Origin: RGIG1828 sp045586905
GTDB taxonomy: Bacteria; Bacillota; Clostridia; UMGS1810
Length of the DNA stretch: 64,000 nucleotides
Reading direction: 5' to 3'
Assembly: GCA_045586905.1 (NCBI GenBank)
Contig: JAZNBF010000107.1
Span: 15,975 to 79,974 of the forward strand
The translations under genes were made by a program, and so were the position numbers. Positions 16,789 through 24,822 of the stretch are shown here, piece after piece. Below the pieces are notes generated by a model. That model saw only the letters and a program-made list of their open reading frames with translations, was not told where the DNA came from and ran no database searches. The number at the start of each line of letters is the position of its first letter. Positions within the stretch are counted from its first letter, which is position 1.

Positions 16789-17616
16789 GTGATTTCTATC
16801 AATTCTTCCGTAATGCGTATCTTTACCAAGGATAACATCAAAGTGCTTAAGTTCAGAGCGCTCGATGCTTTCTCTCATGTTAACCATGCAGTTTCGACTC
16901 GGAGTGGGGGAGTGTCCACCCAAAAAGGTCTTTCGTCCCTAAACCTTGGCACCCACACAAACGATTCACTGGAAAATGTTCGCGAAAACTACAAAAGGTT
17001 TTGTGAAGTGGCAGGCTTTGATGCCGAAAGGATAGTACTTGGCAATCAGACACACAGTGCAAACATCCGTTATGCCACCGAAGCTGACATGGGCAAAGGC
17101 GTATTTTGCGACCGTGACTACACCGATGTCGATGCTCTTGTCACCGACATACGCAATCTCCCTCTCGTCATTCACACTGCCGATTGTGTGCCCGTAAGCT
17201 TTGTCGATGTAAAGGGCAGAGCAATAGGCAATGCTCATTGCGGATGGCGCGGCACTTTTTCGCGTCTTGCTCCTCTCACAGCCAAAGAGCTTGAAATTCG
17301 CTTTGGCGTAGCACCCGAAGATCTTTTTTGCACCATAGGCCCGTGCATCTGCAAAGACTGCTACGAGGTTTCAAAAGACCTCTACGATGATTTTGTGGCA
17401 GAATTTGGTCAGAGTAATTGTCTTATCAAAAAAGATGCAAAATACTACATCGACCTTCCGGGATTAAACAGAGAACTCCTCATACAATATGGAGTGAAAG
17501 AAGAGAATATTGCTGTTTCCGACATATGCACCTGCGAAAACACCGATCTTCTCTTTTCCCACAGAGCGCAAGGCCCCGAAAGAGGTATATTTGCTTCGTT
17601 TCTTGAGCTTATTTAG
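16789..17616 (+). CDS. pgeF: PgeF/YfiH (laccase-domain) family protein
   Basis: Family once called polyphenol oxidase or laccase-domain protein. Members include E. coli PgeF, reported to correct wrongly incorporated peptidoglycan amino acids, and human LACC1, a purine nucleoside enzyme. The product (275 residues as drawn) has the metal-binding motifs GNQTHSANI, HTADCVPV and GNAHCGWRGTFSRLA, and the late CTCENTDLLFSHRAQGPERG. The His-Cys-His metal ligands are all present. The start is uncertain: the GTG overlaps AAAGG, and the next ATG (16813) lacks a ribosome-binding site. It is only 2 bases after the second glycosyltransferase. Confidence 0.85.
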   Translation: MISINSSVMRIFTKDNIKVLKFRALDAFSHVNHAVSTRSGGVSTQKGLSSLNLGTHTNDSLENVRENYKRFCEVAGFDAERIVLGNQTHSANIRYATEADMGKGVFCDRDYTDVDALVTDIRNLPLVIHTADCVPVSFVDVKGRAIGNAHCGWRGTFSRLAPLTAKELEIRFGVAPEDLFCTIGPCICKDCYEVSKDLYDDFVAEFGQSNCLIKKDAKYYIDLPGLNRELLIQYGVKEENIAVSDICTCENTDLLFSHRAQGPERGIFASFLELI

Positions 17617-17686
17617 CTCATTTGACCAAGAAAAATTTTATAAACAGACCTCAAATAGTCAAAATCAATTAAATTTTAAAAAGGTA

Positions 17687-17715
17687 TTGACAAAATAAGG
17701 ATAAATATATATAAT
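17687..17715 (+). promoter_or_regulatory. Strong sigma-A promoter for yceD-rpmF
   Basis: A consensus promoter: TTGACA, 17 bases, TATAAT. Predicted transcription starts near 17722, leaving about 18 bases of leader before the chosen yceD start. Confidence 0.88.
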
Positions 17716-17739
17716 AGTTTTGTTATGTCGAGGTGTACT

Positions 17740-18237
17740 ATGGTTTTAGATATTTCTAAGTTATTATCGAGCGATGGCTCGTCAATAGACATATCGTGCG
17801 ATTTGTCATTTGACAGAGTAGAGTTCAATGGTCAGAATATCAGCTTCACATCTCCGATGCATCTTCAGGGCGACATCAAAAACATCAACGGTATGCTCTA
17901 TCTTGTGCTAAATGGCACAGCAAGCTACACCTTCGAATGTTCGCGTTGTCTCGCTCCTGCAGAATCGAAGCTTGATTTCAACATAAAAGAGGTTTTTTCT
18001 AAAACCGAATTGGAAAACGAAAATGATGATGTCATCATTTTAAGCTCCAATGAAATCGATTTAGCGGAAATCGCAGAGCAGGGTTTTTACTGTGCTCTCC
18101 CGATTGCCGAACTGTGCAAAGAGACTTGCAGAGGCCTTTGCCCGATTTGCGGTTGCAATCTCAACATCGAGACCTGTGGCTGTGATAAAGACGATATAGA
18201 CCCCAGACTCAGTGCACTAAAAGATTTTTTAAAATGA
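17740..18237 (+). CDS. yceD: YceD/DUF177 family protein (23S rRNA accumulation)
   Basis: A 165-residue DUF177 protein. The family is almost always encoded just before rpmF and, in E. coli and plants, is linked to 23S rRNA and large-subunit assembly. Features: a core beta region with YTFECSRCLAPAE, an acidic middle segment, and a C-terminal cysteine cluster CRGLCPICGCNLNIETCGC that looks metal-binding. The upstream ATG (17725) lies only about 3 bases after the predicted transcription start. GAGGTG at 17730-17735 instead serves the ATG at 17740, so that start is used. It is followed 29 bases later by rpmF. Confidence 0.87.
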   Translation: MVLDISKLLSSDGSSIDISCDLSFDRVEFNGQNISFTSPMHLQGDIKNINGMLYLVLNGTASYTFECSRCLAPAESKLDFNIKEVFSKTELENENDDVIILSSNEIDLAEIAEQGFYCALPIAELCKETCRGLCPICGCNLNIETCGCDKDDIDPRLSALKDFLK

Positions 18238-18266
18238 TGACTAAGTAAATTTTGGAGGTGGAACTA

Positions 18267-18443
18267 ATGGCAGTACCCAAGAGAAAAGTTTCAAAAGCAA
18301 GAAGAGATAAAAGAAGAGCAAACTGGAAGCTCTCCTTACCCGGTATGGCAAAATGCCCCAAATGTGGTGAATTCAAATTACCCCACAGAGTATGCAAAAA
18401 CTGTGGCAGCTATGACGGTAAAGACGTTTTAAAGGCTGAATAA
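18267..18443 (+). CDS. rpmF: 50S ribosomal protein L32
   Basis: A 58-residue ribosomal protein starting MAVPKRKVSKARRDKRRA, the family hallmark. It keeps the zinc ribbon: CPKCGEFKLPHRVCKNCG, two CxxC pairs, so it is the zinc-bound paralogue type. GGAGGTG sits 9 bases before the ATG; the longer in-frame TTG start is inside that ribosome-binding site and is rejected. Cotranscribed with yceD from the consensus promoter and closed by a terminator. Confidence 0.97.
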   Translation: MAVPKRKVSKARRDKRRANWKLSLPGMAKCPKCGEFKLPHRVCKNCGSYDGKDVLKAE

Positions 18444-18459
18444 TTCTAAAACATCAAAT

Positions 18460-18490
18460 AACCTGCCTTTGTAATAAAGGCAGGTTATTT
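18460..18490 (+). terminator. Terminator after rpmF
   Basis: An 11-bp stem AACCTGCCTTT / AAAGGCAGGTT with a GTAAT loop, followed by ATTTTT. Confidence 0.9.
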
Positions 18491-18510
18491 TTCGATGGAG
18501 GGAAATATAT

Positions 18511-19161
18511 ATGAAGCACTACAAATATCTCCTTTGGGATCTTGACGGTACTATTGTCAACACCTTTGAGGGCATAACCAAAAGCTTTGCCTTTGCCCTT
18601 GAAAGCTTTGGCATAAAGGTTGCCGACCTGGGTGAGCTAAGCTGTGTTATAGGGCCGCCACTTCTTGATGCGTTCATGAATTTTTACGGATTTTCCGAAT
18701 CCGATGCACATGTGGGCGTCGAAAAATACCGTGAGCGCTACAACAAAACCTATGTCGAAGAGAGCGCACTCTACGATGGCATAAAAGAAACTATCAAAAA
18801 ACTTTCATCTTTAGGATATATGCATGTGCTTGCAACTGCAAAGCCTCAACATTTTGCCGAAGGACTCCTTTCACACTATGGACTCAGTGATGAATTCCAT
18901 CTCATAGTCGGTGCCACACTCGATAAAAGCCGCAATAACAAAATAAAGGTTTTGGAGCACATTCTCTCCACCTTGGGCGAGAATGACATGTCAGAGCTCG
19001 TCATGATAGGCGACAGAGAATACGACCTTCTGGGCGCAGCGCACTTTGACATCGATGCCATAGGCGTGCTCTATGGCTTTGGCACGCGTGAGGAACTTTC
19101 TTCTTGTCCTCACATATATCTTGCAAAAGATGCAAAAGATTTGTATAATTATCTTAAATAG
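18511..19161 (+). CDS. HAD-superfamily phosphatase, phosphoglycolate phosphatase-like
   Basis: A 216-residue haloacid dehalogenase-type hydrolase. Motif I is LLWDLDGTIVNT (nucleophile and acid aspartates), motif II is the threonine of LATAKP near residue 112, motif III is a lysine in the DKSRNNKIKVLEHIL region, and motif IV is MIGDREYDLLGA (about 168-179). A helical cap after motif I places it with the Gph/PpaX group. Likely substrates are phosphoglycolate or another small phosphate monoester; the real one cannot be read from sequence. GGAGGG lies upstream. It may have its own promoter, since it follows a terminator. Confidence 0.85.
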   Translation: MKHYKYLLWDLDGTIVNTFEGITKSFAFALESFGIKVADLGELSCVIGPPLLDAFMNFYGFSESDAHVGVEKYRERYNKTYVEESALYDGIKETIKKLSSLGYMHVLATAKPQHFAEGLLSHYGLSDEFHLIVGATLDKSRNNKIKVLEHILSTLGENDMSELVMIGDREYDLLGAAHFDIDAIGVLYGFGTREELSSCPHIYLAKDAKDLYNYLK

Positions 19162-19190
19162 TTTTATTTCTCATTAAAGGTGGTGACATT

Positions 19191-20507
19191 ATGGCAGATA
19201 AGGCAGTAGTCAAAACAGTATTCGAAGGCTCCATAGCCGAAGATGCTCTCATCGAAACTGGCGATGTAATACTTTCTGTAAATGGCAAAGACTTCCGTGA
19301 TATTTTAGATTTCAAATATCTCACAAGTGATGAAAAATACACCATAGAAGTTCTCAAAAAAGATGGCACAACCGAAGAAATAGAAATATATAATGACTAT
19401 TTCGAACCCTTTGGTGTCGAATTTGAAAACCCTCTCATCGACAAACCCATGCTTTGCAAAAACAAATGCATTTTCTGCTTTATGGATCAGCTTCCGCCAA
19501 ATGTCCGCTCCACCATGCTCTTCAAAGATGACGATGTAAGACTTTCATTTTTGCAGGGCAACTATGTCACCCTCACAAACCTCACCGATGACGATATAAG
19601 TCGCATCTGCAAGCTTAAGGTGTCTCCCATAAATGTTTCTGTCCATGTTACCGATCCTGAGCGCAGGGTTATGATGCTCAAAAACCCCAACGCCGGCAAG
19701 GTTATGGATATAATGAAGCGCTTTAAAGAAGCAGGCATAATCATGAATGCTCAGATTGTTCTATGCCCTGAGATAAATGACGGAGAATATCTTAGCCGCA
19801 CCATAACCGATCTTGCCTCGCTCCATCCTGCCATAAACAGTGTGTCAATTGTGCCCGTCGGCATCTCTAAACATCGTGAAGGTCTTTTCCGGCTCAAATC
19901 ATTCACTCCGCTAACTGCCAAAAAGGTGATAGATGATGTCACAAAGCAACAGATGGCATTTAAAAAGGCTCTGGGCACATCTTTAGTCTATCTGGCAGAC
20001 GAATTCTATATCTTAGCAGGAGTGCCCATTCCTCCGTATGAACACTACGAGGAATTTCCCCAAATAGAAAACGGAGTCGGTCTCATCGCCGCCTTTCGTG
20101 ACGAACTCGACACAGAGCTTTCGTTCATAGACGAATATTCCCACCTCACACCCACACCCAAAACCATAGCCACAGGCTGTATTACCTATGACTTTATGCT
20201 CGAATGTGTGGACAAACTGAAAAAAGTAAGGCCCGATGTTTCTGTCACCGTAGAGAAAATCCGAAATGACTTTTTCGGTAACAAAATCACCGTCACGGGT
20301 CTTGTGTGCGGCTCCGACATAATAGCTCAGCTAAAAGATAAGATAGACAAAAATTCTGTTCTTCTTATAGCCGACACCATGCTTAAGTCCGACAGCGATG
20401 TCTTCTTAGATGACACCACACTGGACGATGTAAGGTCGGCTCTTGGCGTAAAAGTAGAAAAAACTCCCTGCACCGGCATGGGATTTGTAAAATCTCTTTT
20501 AAAATAG
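19191..20507 (+). CDS. DUF512 / TIGR03279-type putative radical SAM protein
   Basis: A 438-residue protein with an N-terminal PDZ-like domain (EGSIAEDALIETGDVILSVNG, read in two parts, about 9-29), then a radical SAM-like segment with the cluster motif CKNKCIFCF (CxxxCxxC, about 89-97) and MDQLPPNVRSTMLFKDDD, then the DUF512 domain with TGCITYDF and a terminal CTGMGFV. The family is found in Clostridia and cyanobacteria and is commonly next to der, as here (14 bases). No reaction has been established to my knowledge. The tight link with der hints at a ribosome-related job. AAAGGTGG precedes the ATG. Confidence 0.85.
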   Translation: MADKAVVKTVFEGSIAEDALIETGDVILSVNGKDFRDILDFKYLTSDEKYTIEVLKKDGTTEEIEIYNDYFEPFGVEFENPLIDKPMLCKNKCIFCFMDQLPPNVRSTMLFKDDDVRLSFLQGNYVTLTNLTDDDISRICKLKVSPINVSVHVTDPERRVMMLKNPNAGKVMDIMKRFKEAGIIMNAQIVLCPEINDGEYLSRTITDLASLHPAINSVSIVPVGISKHREGLFRLKSFTPLTAKKVIDDVTKQQMAFKKALGTSLVYLADEFYILAGVPIPPYEHYEEFPQIENGVGLIAAFRDELDTELSFIDEYSHLTPTPKTIATGCITYDFMLECVDKLKKVRPDVSVTVEKIRNDFFGNKITVTGLVCGSDIIAQLKDKIDKNSVLLIADTMLKSDSDVFLDDTTLDDVRSALGVKVEKTPCTGMGFVKSLLK

Positions 20508-20521
20508 AAGGGACTGATAAT

Positions 20522-21844
20522 ATGAAAAAACCAACCTTTGCAATAGTAGGCAGACCAAATGTAGGTAAGTCAACTCTTTTCAACAAAATCATTGGTGAAC
20601 GTATTTCCATTGTAGAAGACACTCCCGGCGTCACCCGTGACAGAATATATGCTGAAGGTGAATGGCTCACAAAAAAATTCATCCTCATAGACACTGGCGG
20701 CATCGAGCCGCAAAATGACGACATAATTCTGGAGCAGATGAGTCGTCAGGCACAAATCGCCATCGAAATGGCAGATGCCATAGTATTTATGGTCGATGTA
20801 AAGTCTGGCATGACATCTGCCGACAAAGACATTGCCGCAATGCTTCAGCGCAGTGGCAAACCTATCGTTGTTGCATGCAACAAGGTCGACAGTGTCGGCG
20901 ATGTACCAATGGGATTTTATGAGTTCTACAATCTCGGCCTCGACGAGCCCATTGCTATTTCATCAACCCATGGTCTCGGCACAGGTGACCTTTTAGATAA
21001 GCTTTTCAGCTATGTCGACTTTGATGATGAACCCGAAGAAGATGATGAGGTCATAAAGGTAGCTGTTATAGGCAAGCCAAATGTCGGCAAATCATCTCTC
21101 ATCAACAAAATTCTCGGTGAAAACCGTGTTATAGTAAGTGACATCGCAGGCACAACCCGTGACGCCATCGACACCCAATACGAAAAAGACGGTCAGAAAT
21201 ATATTTTCATCGACACAGCAGGCATGCGAAAAAGAGGCAAAATAGATGAAGCCATTGAGCGTTACAGTGTTGTCCGCTCTCTTGCAGCCATCGACAGAGC
21301 AGATGTTGTGCTCATTCTCATAGATGCTCAGGAAGGCGTAACCGAGCAAGATACCAAAATAGCAGGCTATGCCCACGACAATGGCAAAGCAAGCATAATT
21401 GTTGTCAACAAATGGGATCTTGTTGAAAAAGAAACCAACACCATGGAAAACTACCGCAAAGAAGTGCACAACGGTCTTGCCTATATGATGTATGCACCCG
21501 TCGCATTTGTTTCTGCTCTCACAGGCAGCAGACTCAATAAGGTTTTCGAACTTATACAGTATGTAAACAATCAGCACTCAATGCGCATTTCCACAGGCGT
21601 GTTAAATGACATTCTCAACGAAGCAATCACTAAGGTTCAGCCTCCGTCAGATAAGGGTAAACGCCTTAAAGTTATGTATATTACCCAGGCTTCCACCAAG
21701 CCGCCAACGTTTATTCTCTTTGTCAACGATAAAGAACTCGCACATTTCTCTTATATTCGCTATATCGAAAATCAGATAAGAGAAACCTTCGGTCTCGAGG
21801 GCACTCCCGTTAAGTTCATCATCCGTGAAAGAGGGAAGGAGTAA
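20522..21844 (+). CDS. der: Ribosome-assembly GTPase Der (EngA)
   Basis: A 440-residue protein with two tandem GTPase domains, unique to Der, which helps mature the 50S subunit. Domain 1 has GRPNVGKSTLFN (about 9-20), DTPGVTRD and NKVD. Domain 2 has GKPNVGKSSLIN (about 184-195), DIAGTTRDAID, DTAG and NKWDLVEK. The C-terminal KH-like domain carries YITQASTKPPTFILFVN. Length and layout are normal. The downstream plsY starts 2 bases after the stop, so the genes are cotranscribed. Confidence 0.97.
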   Translation: MKKPTFAIVGRPNVGKSTLFNKIIGERISIVEDTPGVTRDRIYAEGEWLTKKFILIDTGGIEPQNDDIILEQMSRQAQIAIEMADAIVFMVDVKSGMTSADKDIAAMLQRSGKPIVVACNKVDSVGDVPMGFYEFYNLGLDEPIAISSTHGLGTGDLLDKLFSYVDFDDEPEEDDEVIKVAVIGKPNVGKSSLINKILGENRVIVSDIAGTTRDAIDTQYEKDGQKYIFIDTAGMRKRGKIDEAIERYSVVRSLAAIDRADVVLILIDAQEGVTEQDTKIAGYAHDNGKASIIVVNKWDLVEKETNTMENYRKEVHNGLAYMMYAPVAFVSALTGSRLNKVFELIQYVNNQHSMRISTGVLNDILNEAITKVQPPSDKGKRLKVMYITQASTKPPTFILFVNDKELAHFSYIRYIENQIRETFGLEGTPVKFIIRERGKE

Positions 21845-21846
21845 TC

Positions 21847-22455
21847 ATGTTAACCGTTATTTTTTCTGGTGTAATTGCCTATCTTCTCGGCAGCATCAAC
21901 ACTTCCATCATAGTATCAAAGCTTTTTGGCTCAGGCGACATCCGAAATCATGGCAGCGGCAATGCAGGCGCCACCAACACTCTCAGAGTGCTCGGCAAAA
22001 AGGCTGCAGCTTTGGTCATGATAGGTGATGGTCTCAAAGGATTTCTGGCAGTTATCATAGCACGTTGGCTTTCCCGCCTTTTTTCAGCAGGAGACATAGT
22101 GTCATATGTTGCCGCAGTATGTGTAATGCTTGGCCATGTATTCCCTGTGTTTTTCGGTTTTAAAGGCGGCAAGGGCATAATGACATCAATCGCAGTAATC
22201 TTTACTTTAAGTCCTGTCATTGGTGCTGTTTTGGTTTTTGTTTTCGTAATCATTGTTGCCATTTTCAACTACATTTCACTTGCCTCGGTTGTCAGCTCAA
22301 TCTGCTATCCCATTTTAGTTCTTATCTTTTATTGGGGTGACATTGCATTTTTAGTCTCTGCCATCATTATGGGTGCAATAGCTGTTATAAAGCACAAAAG
22401 TAATATTGTACGACTTGTAAACGGTAACGAGTCAAAATTCATAAAGAAAAAATAA
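21847..22455 (+). CDS. plsY: Glycerol-3-phosphate acyltransferase PlsY
   Basis: Integral membrane enzyme of 202 residues that moves the acyl group from acyl-phosphate to glycerol 3-phosphate, the first step of phospholipid synthesis in most Gram-positives. Motif 1 is GSGNAGATNTLRVLGKKA (about 37-54), motif 2 GHVFPVFFGFKGGKGI (about 98-113), and motif 3 around IAVIKHKSNIVRLVNGNE at the C-terminus. About five hydrophobic helices are evident. GGAAGGAG in the end of der is its ribosome-binding site. gpsA, which makes the substrate, lies 1.4 kb downstream but in a separate unit. Confidence 0.95.
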   Translation: MLTVIFSGVIAYLLGSINTSIIVSKLFGSGDIRNHGSGNAGATNTLRVLGKKAAALVMIGDGLKGFLAVIIARWLSRLFSAGDIVSYVAAVCVMLGHVFPVFFGFKGGKGIMTSIAVIFTLSPVIGAVLVFVFVIIVAIFNYISLASVVSSICYPILVLIFYWGDIAFLVSAIIMGAIAVIKHKSNIVRLVNGNESKFIKKK

Positions 22456-22498
22456 AAACTGCATTGGCAAAGCACATTGCTTTGCCAATGCAGTTTTT
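22454..22498. terminator. Bidirectional terminator between plsY and the UPF0340 gene
   Basis: A 21-bp perfect stem with a 3-base loop, with A and T runs on both sides. It can end transcription of the two convergent genes. Confidence 0.93.
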
Positions 22499-22519
22499 TA
22501 TAACAATTATGTTTCTAAC

Positions 22520-23080
22520 TTATCTCTGAATTTCTCCGCCCATAAGCTCTTTGTCATATATTGCTCTTTCACCGCCGATGAATTTCGGTCTTGTACGGGC
22601 TGCAGTTACAGGTGCCTCTCCGATTTTTTTTACCGACAGTCTCACAGGCACTGCCACTTTTTTAAGATGCATGCCAATGAGTGTAGCTCCTATGTCTATC
22701 CCTGCATCAGCCTTTATTTCTTCCACTGCAACGGGATTTTCAAAGTGCTTGTAGGCCTCGGTTGCAAAAGAACCGCCTGCTTTAGGGTGGGGAACTACAT
22801 TTACAATCTCCAAAAAAGGCACAGCATCTTTTTCCACAATGATTGCACGGTTTAAGTGCTCACAGCACTGCGCCGCAATATATATTCCTTTTTCCTTCGC
22901 TACTTCATAAATGCTTTCAAAAAGCACTTTCGCAGTGTCAGGACTGGAATTTGTACCAAGCTTGTCTCCAAGCACTTCACTTGTAGAACACCCAATCACA
23001 AGAAGGTCTTTTTCCTTCAGCTTTGCAATTTCTATTATTTCTTCGCAGGCTTTTTTAGCCTGGTTAGCTATTTCGTTCAT
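22520..23080 (-). CDS. TIGR01440/UPF0340 (YwlG) family protein
   Basis: A 186-residue conserved Firmicutes protein of unknown function. Recognisable parts are LLVIGCSTSEVLGDKLGTNSS (in two halves), AQCCEHLNRAIIVE, NVVPHPKAGGSFATEAY, and DAGIDIGATLIGMHLKKVAVP. The last part and the cysteines are the most conserved features of the family. The start at 23080 is chosen because GGAGGT lies 6 bases before it; the longer frame begins upstream of that. It faces plsY convergently and diverges from the yfcE-like gene. A sugar-nucleotide or amino-acid role is sometimes suggested, but nothing here decides it. Confidence 0.85.
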   Translation of the reverse strand: MNEIANQAKKACEEIIEIAKLKEKDLLVIGCSTSEVLGDKLGTNSSPDTAKVLFESIYEVAKEKGIYIAAQCCEHLNRAIIVEKDAVPFLEIVNVVPHPKAGGSFATEAYKHFENPVAVEEIKADAGIDIGATLIGMHLKKVAVPVRLSVKKIGEAPVTAARTRPKFIGGERAIYDKELMGGEIQR

Positions 23081-23109
23081 ACGATAACCTCCAATTGCTT
23101 TATACACAT

Positions 23110-23138
23110 ATGATAACATAAATTTGTCTTTATTTCAA
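23110..23138 (-). promoter_or_regulatory. Likely sigma-A promoter of the UPF0340 gene
   Basis: On the minus strand, TTGAAA, 17 bases, TATCAT, about 30 bases before the start codon. Confidence 0.6.
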
Positions 23139-23149
23139 TACAATCTTTA

Positions 23150-23178
23150 TTGACGGTTATCATCAAAAATGGTAAAAT
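23150..23178 (+). promoter_or_regulatory. Sigma-A promoter of the yfcE-like gene
   Basis: TTGACG, 17 bases, TAAAAT. It sits 11 bases from the divergent promoter, so the two compete for or share an approach region. The apparent upstream in-frame start of the gene lies in this -35 box. Confidence 0.7.
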
Positions 23179-23209
23179 AAATGAAATACTAATAACAGAG
23201 GCGAAACAC

Positions 23210-23749
23210 ATGAAACTTTTTATAGCGTCCGATATCCATGGTTCTGTATACTATCTCGATAAAATGCTCAAAGCCTTCAAAACGGAGGGTGCTGAAAAGC
23301 TCGTCCTTTTGGGCGACATTCTCTATCACGGTCCGCGCAATGACCTGCCAAAAGATTATGCACCAAAAAAGGTGATAGAAGCTCTTAACGAAATATCCGA
23401 AAAAATAATCTGTGTCAGAGGCAACTGCGACACCGAGGTCGATCAGATGGTGCTTGATTTTCCCATCTTGTCGGATTATGCCATCATCTTCGATGGAGCC
23501 TCTTCCATTTATCTCACCCATGGTCACAACAAAGATGCCCTGTTACCTAAACTTTGTGAAGGTGATGTCCTCATAAGCGGTCATACTCATGTGCCGAAAT
23601 CCGAAAAAGAAAATGGCACATACCATCTTAATCCCGGCTCAGTTTCAATTCCCAAAGAAGGTTCAGAGCGTGGATATATTGTCTATGAAAACAAATGCTT
23701 CAAATGGAAAAATCTCGACGGGGAAGTATATGACAGTTTGGAAATCTGA
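23210..23749 (+). CDS. YfcE/MJ0936-type phosphodiesterase
   Basis: A 179-residue calcineurin-fold metallophosphoesterase. Metal-site motifs appear in order: IASDIHGS (D-x-H, residues 4-11), LVLLGDILYHGPRN, VRGNCDTEVD, ITHGH (as YLTHGHN) and LISGHTHVP. Length and motif order match YfcE, which cleaves phosphodiesters in vitro; the natural substrate is unknown. The ATG at 23210 is chosen because MKLFIASDIHG is the family N-terminus, GAGG precedes it, and the promoter ends just upstream. Confidence 0.9.
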   Translation: MKLFIASDIHGSVYYLDKMLKAFKTEGAEKLVLLGDILYHGPRNDLPKDYAPKKVIEALNEISEKIICVRGNCDTEVDQMVLDFPILSDYAIIFDGASSIYLTHGHNKDALLPKLCEGDVLISGHTHVPKSEKENGTYHLNPGSVSIPKEGSERGYIVYENKCFKWKNLDGEVYDSLEI

Positions 23750-23753
23750 TTCC

Positions 23754-23782
23754 TTGTAATTTTAAACATTTTGTGGTAAAAT
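23754..23782 (+). promoter_or_regulatory. Likely promoter for gpsA-pgi
   Basis: TTGTAA, 17 bases, TAAAAT, just after the yfcE-like gene and about 32 bases before gpsA. Confidence 0.6.
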
Positions 23783-23813
23783 ATGATAAGAATAACTTTT
23801 TAGGAGAATTACT

Positions 23814-24806
23814 ATGCCCAAAAAAATAGCAGTCATCGGTTCGGGAGGCTGGGGCACAGCAGCGGCAGTACATCTTGTCAAAAATGGATGTGATGTCACT
23901 TTGTGGTCATGGCTTGAAGAAGAGAAAAAAAGACTCGAAACCGACCTCGAAAATAAAGAATTCCTGCCCGGTGTACCTCTCTCACCTGATATACATTTCA
24001 CCTCCGACATATCTTGTGTAAGTGGCAAAGATCTGGTTGTTCTCGTAACACCTTCAAAGGCGATACGCTCAACAGCAAAGCTCATGGTACCTTATATATC
24101 AGACAACACCTTAATTGTTATCCTGTCCAAAGGCATTGAAAAAGGTACCCTTTGCACACTCGATGAGATTGTGACAAGTGAAATACCAAACTGCAAGGTT
24201 GCAGTAATGTCAGGTCCGTCACATGCCGAAGAGGTGTCACGTGGCATCCCCACCACCAATATCGTCGCATCCAAAAACATCGACGATGCAAAATATATTC
24301 AGTCAATCTTTATGAGTGACACTTTCAGGGTATACACAGGCGACGATGTCCTTGGTGTAGAGCTTGGAGGCGCGCTCAAAAATGTCATAGCTCTTTGCGC
24401 CGGCATTATCGATGGCATAGGCTTTGGCGACAACACAAAAGCCGCTCTTATGACACGTGGCATAAAAGAAATAGCAGGTCTTGGTATAGCCATGGGCGCC
24501 AGAGTGGAAACCTTCTATGGCATGAGTGGCATAGGCGACCTCATAGTAACATGCACAAGCATGCACTCGCGCAATCGCAGAGCCGGCATCCTTATAGGCA
24601 AAGGCAAAACACTCGACGAAACGCTCTCTGAGGTTCACATGGTAGTTGAAGGCGTTGAATCGTGTGGTGCGGCATATAACCTCGCTCAGAAATATGGCGT
24701 AGAGATGCCGATTGTAGAGAAAGCATATGAGGTGCTTTACAAAGGCAAAGATGCAAAAACAGCAGTTATGGAACTTATGACAAGAGATCCCAAAAATGAA
24801 AACTGA
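23814..24806 (+). CDS. gpsA: Glycerol-3-phosphate dehydrogenase [NAD(P)+]
   Basis: Makes sn-glycerol 3-phosphate from dihydroxyacetone phosphate for phospholipid synthesis. The 330-residue product has the Rossmann motif IAVIGSGGWGTAAAVHL (about 4-20), SGPSHAEEVSRGIPT (about 135-149), the catalytic lysine region LGGALKNVIALCAGI (about 185-199), and MSGIGDLIVTCTS (about 238-250). TAGGAG precedes the ATG. The neighbour pgi is 16 bases downstream, an arrangement less usual than gpsA beside plsY or der. Confidence 0.96.
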   Translation: MPKKIAVIGSGGWGTAAAVHLVKNGCDVTLWSWLEEEKKRLETDLENKEFLPGVPLSPDIHFTSDISCVSGKDLVVLVTPSKAIRSTAKLMVPYISDNTLIVILSKGIEKGTLCTLDEIVTSEIPNCKVAVMSGPSHAEEVSRGIPTTNIVASKNIDDAKYIQSIFMSDTFRVYTGDDVLGVELGGALKNVIALCAGIIDGIGFGDNTKAALMTRGIKEIAGLGIAMGARVETFYGMSGIGDLIVTCTSMHSRNRRAGILIGKGKTLDETLSEVHMVVEGVESCGAAYNLAQKYGVEMPIVEKAYEVLYKGKDAKTAVMELMTRDPKNEN

Positions 24807-24822
24807 TATATGGAGGCCAAAC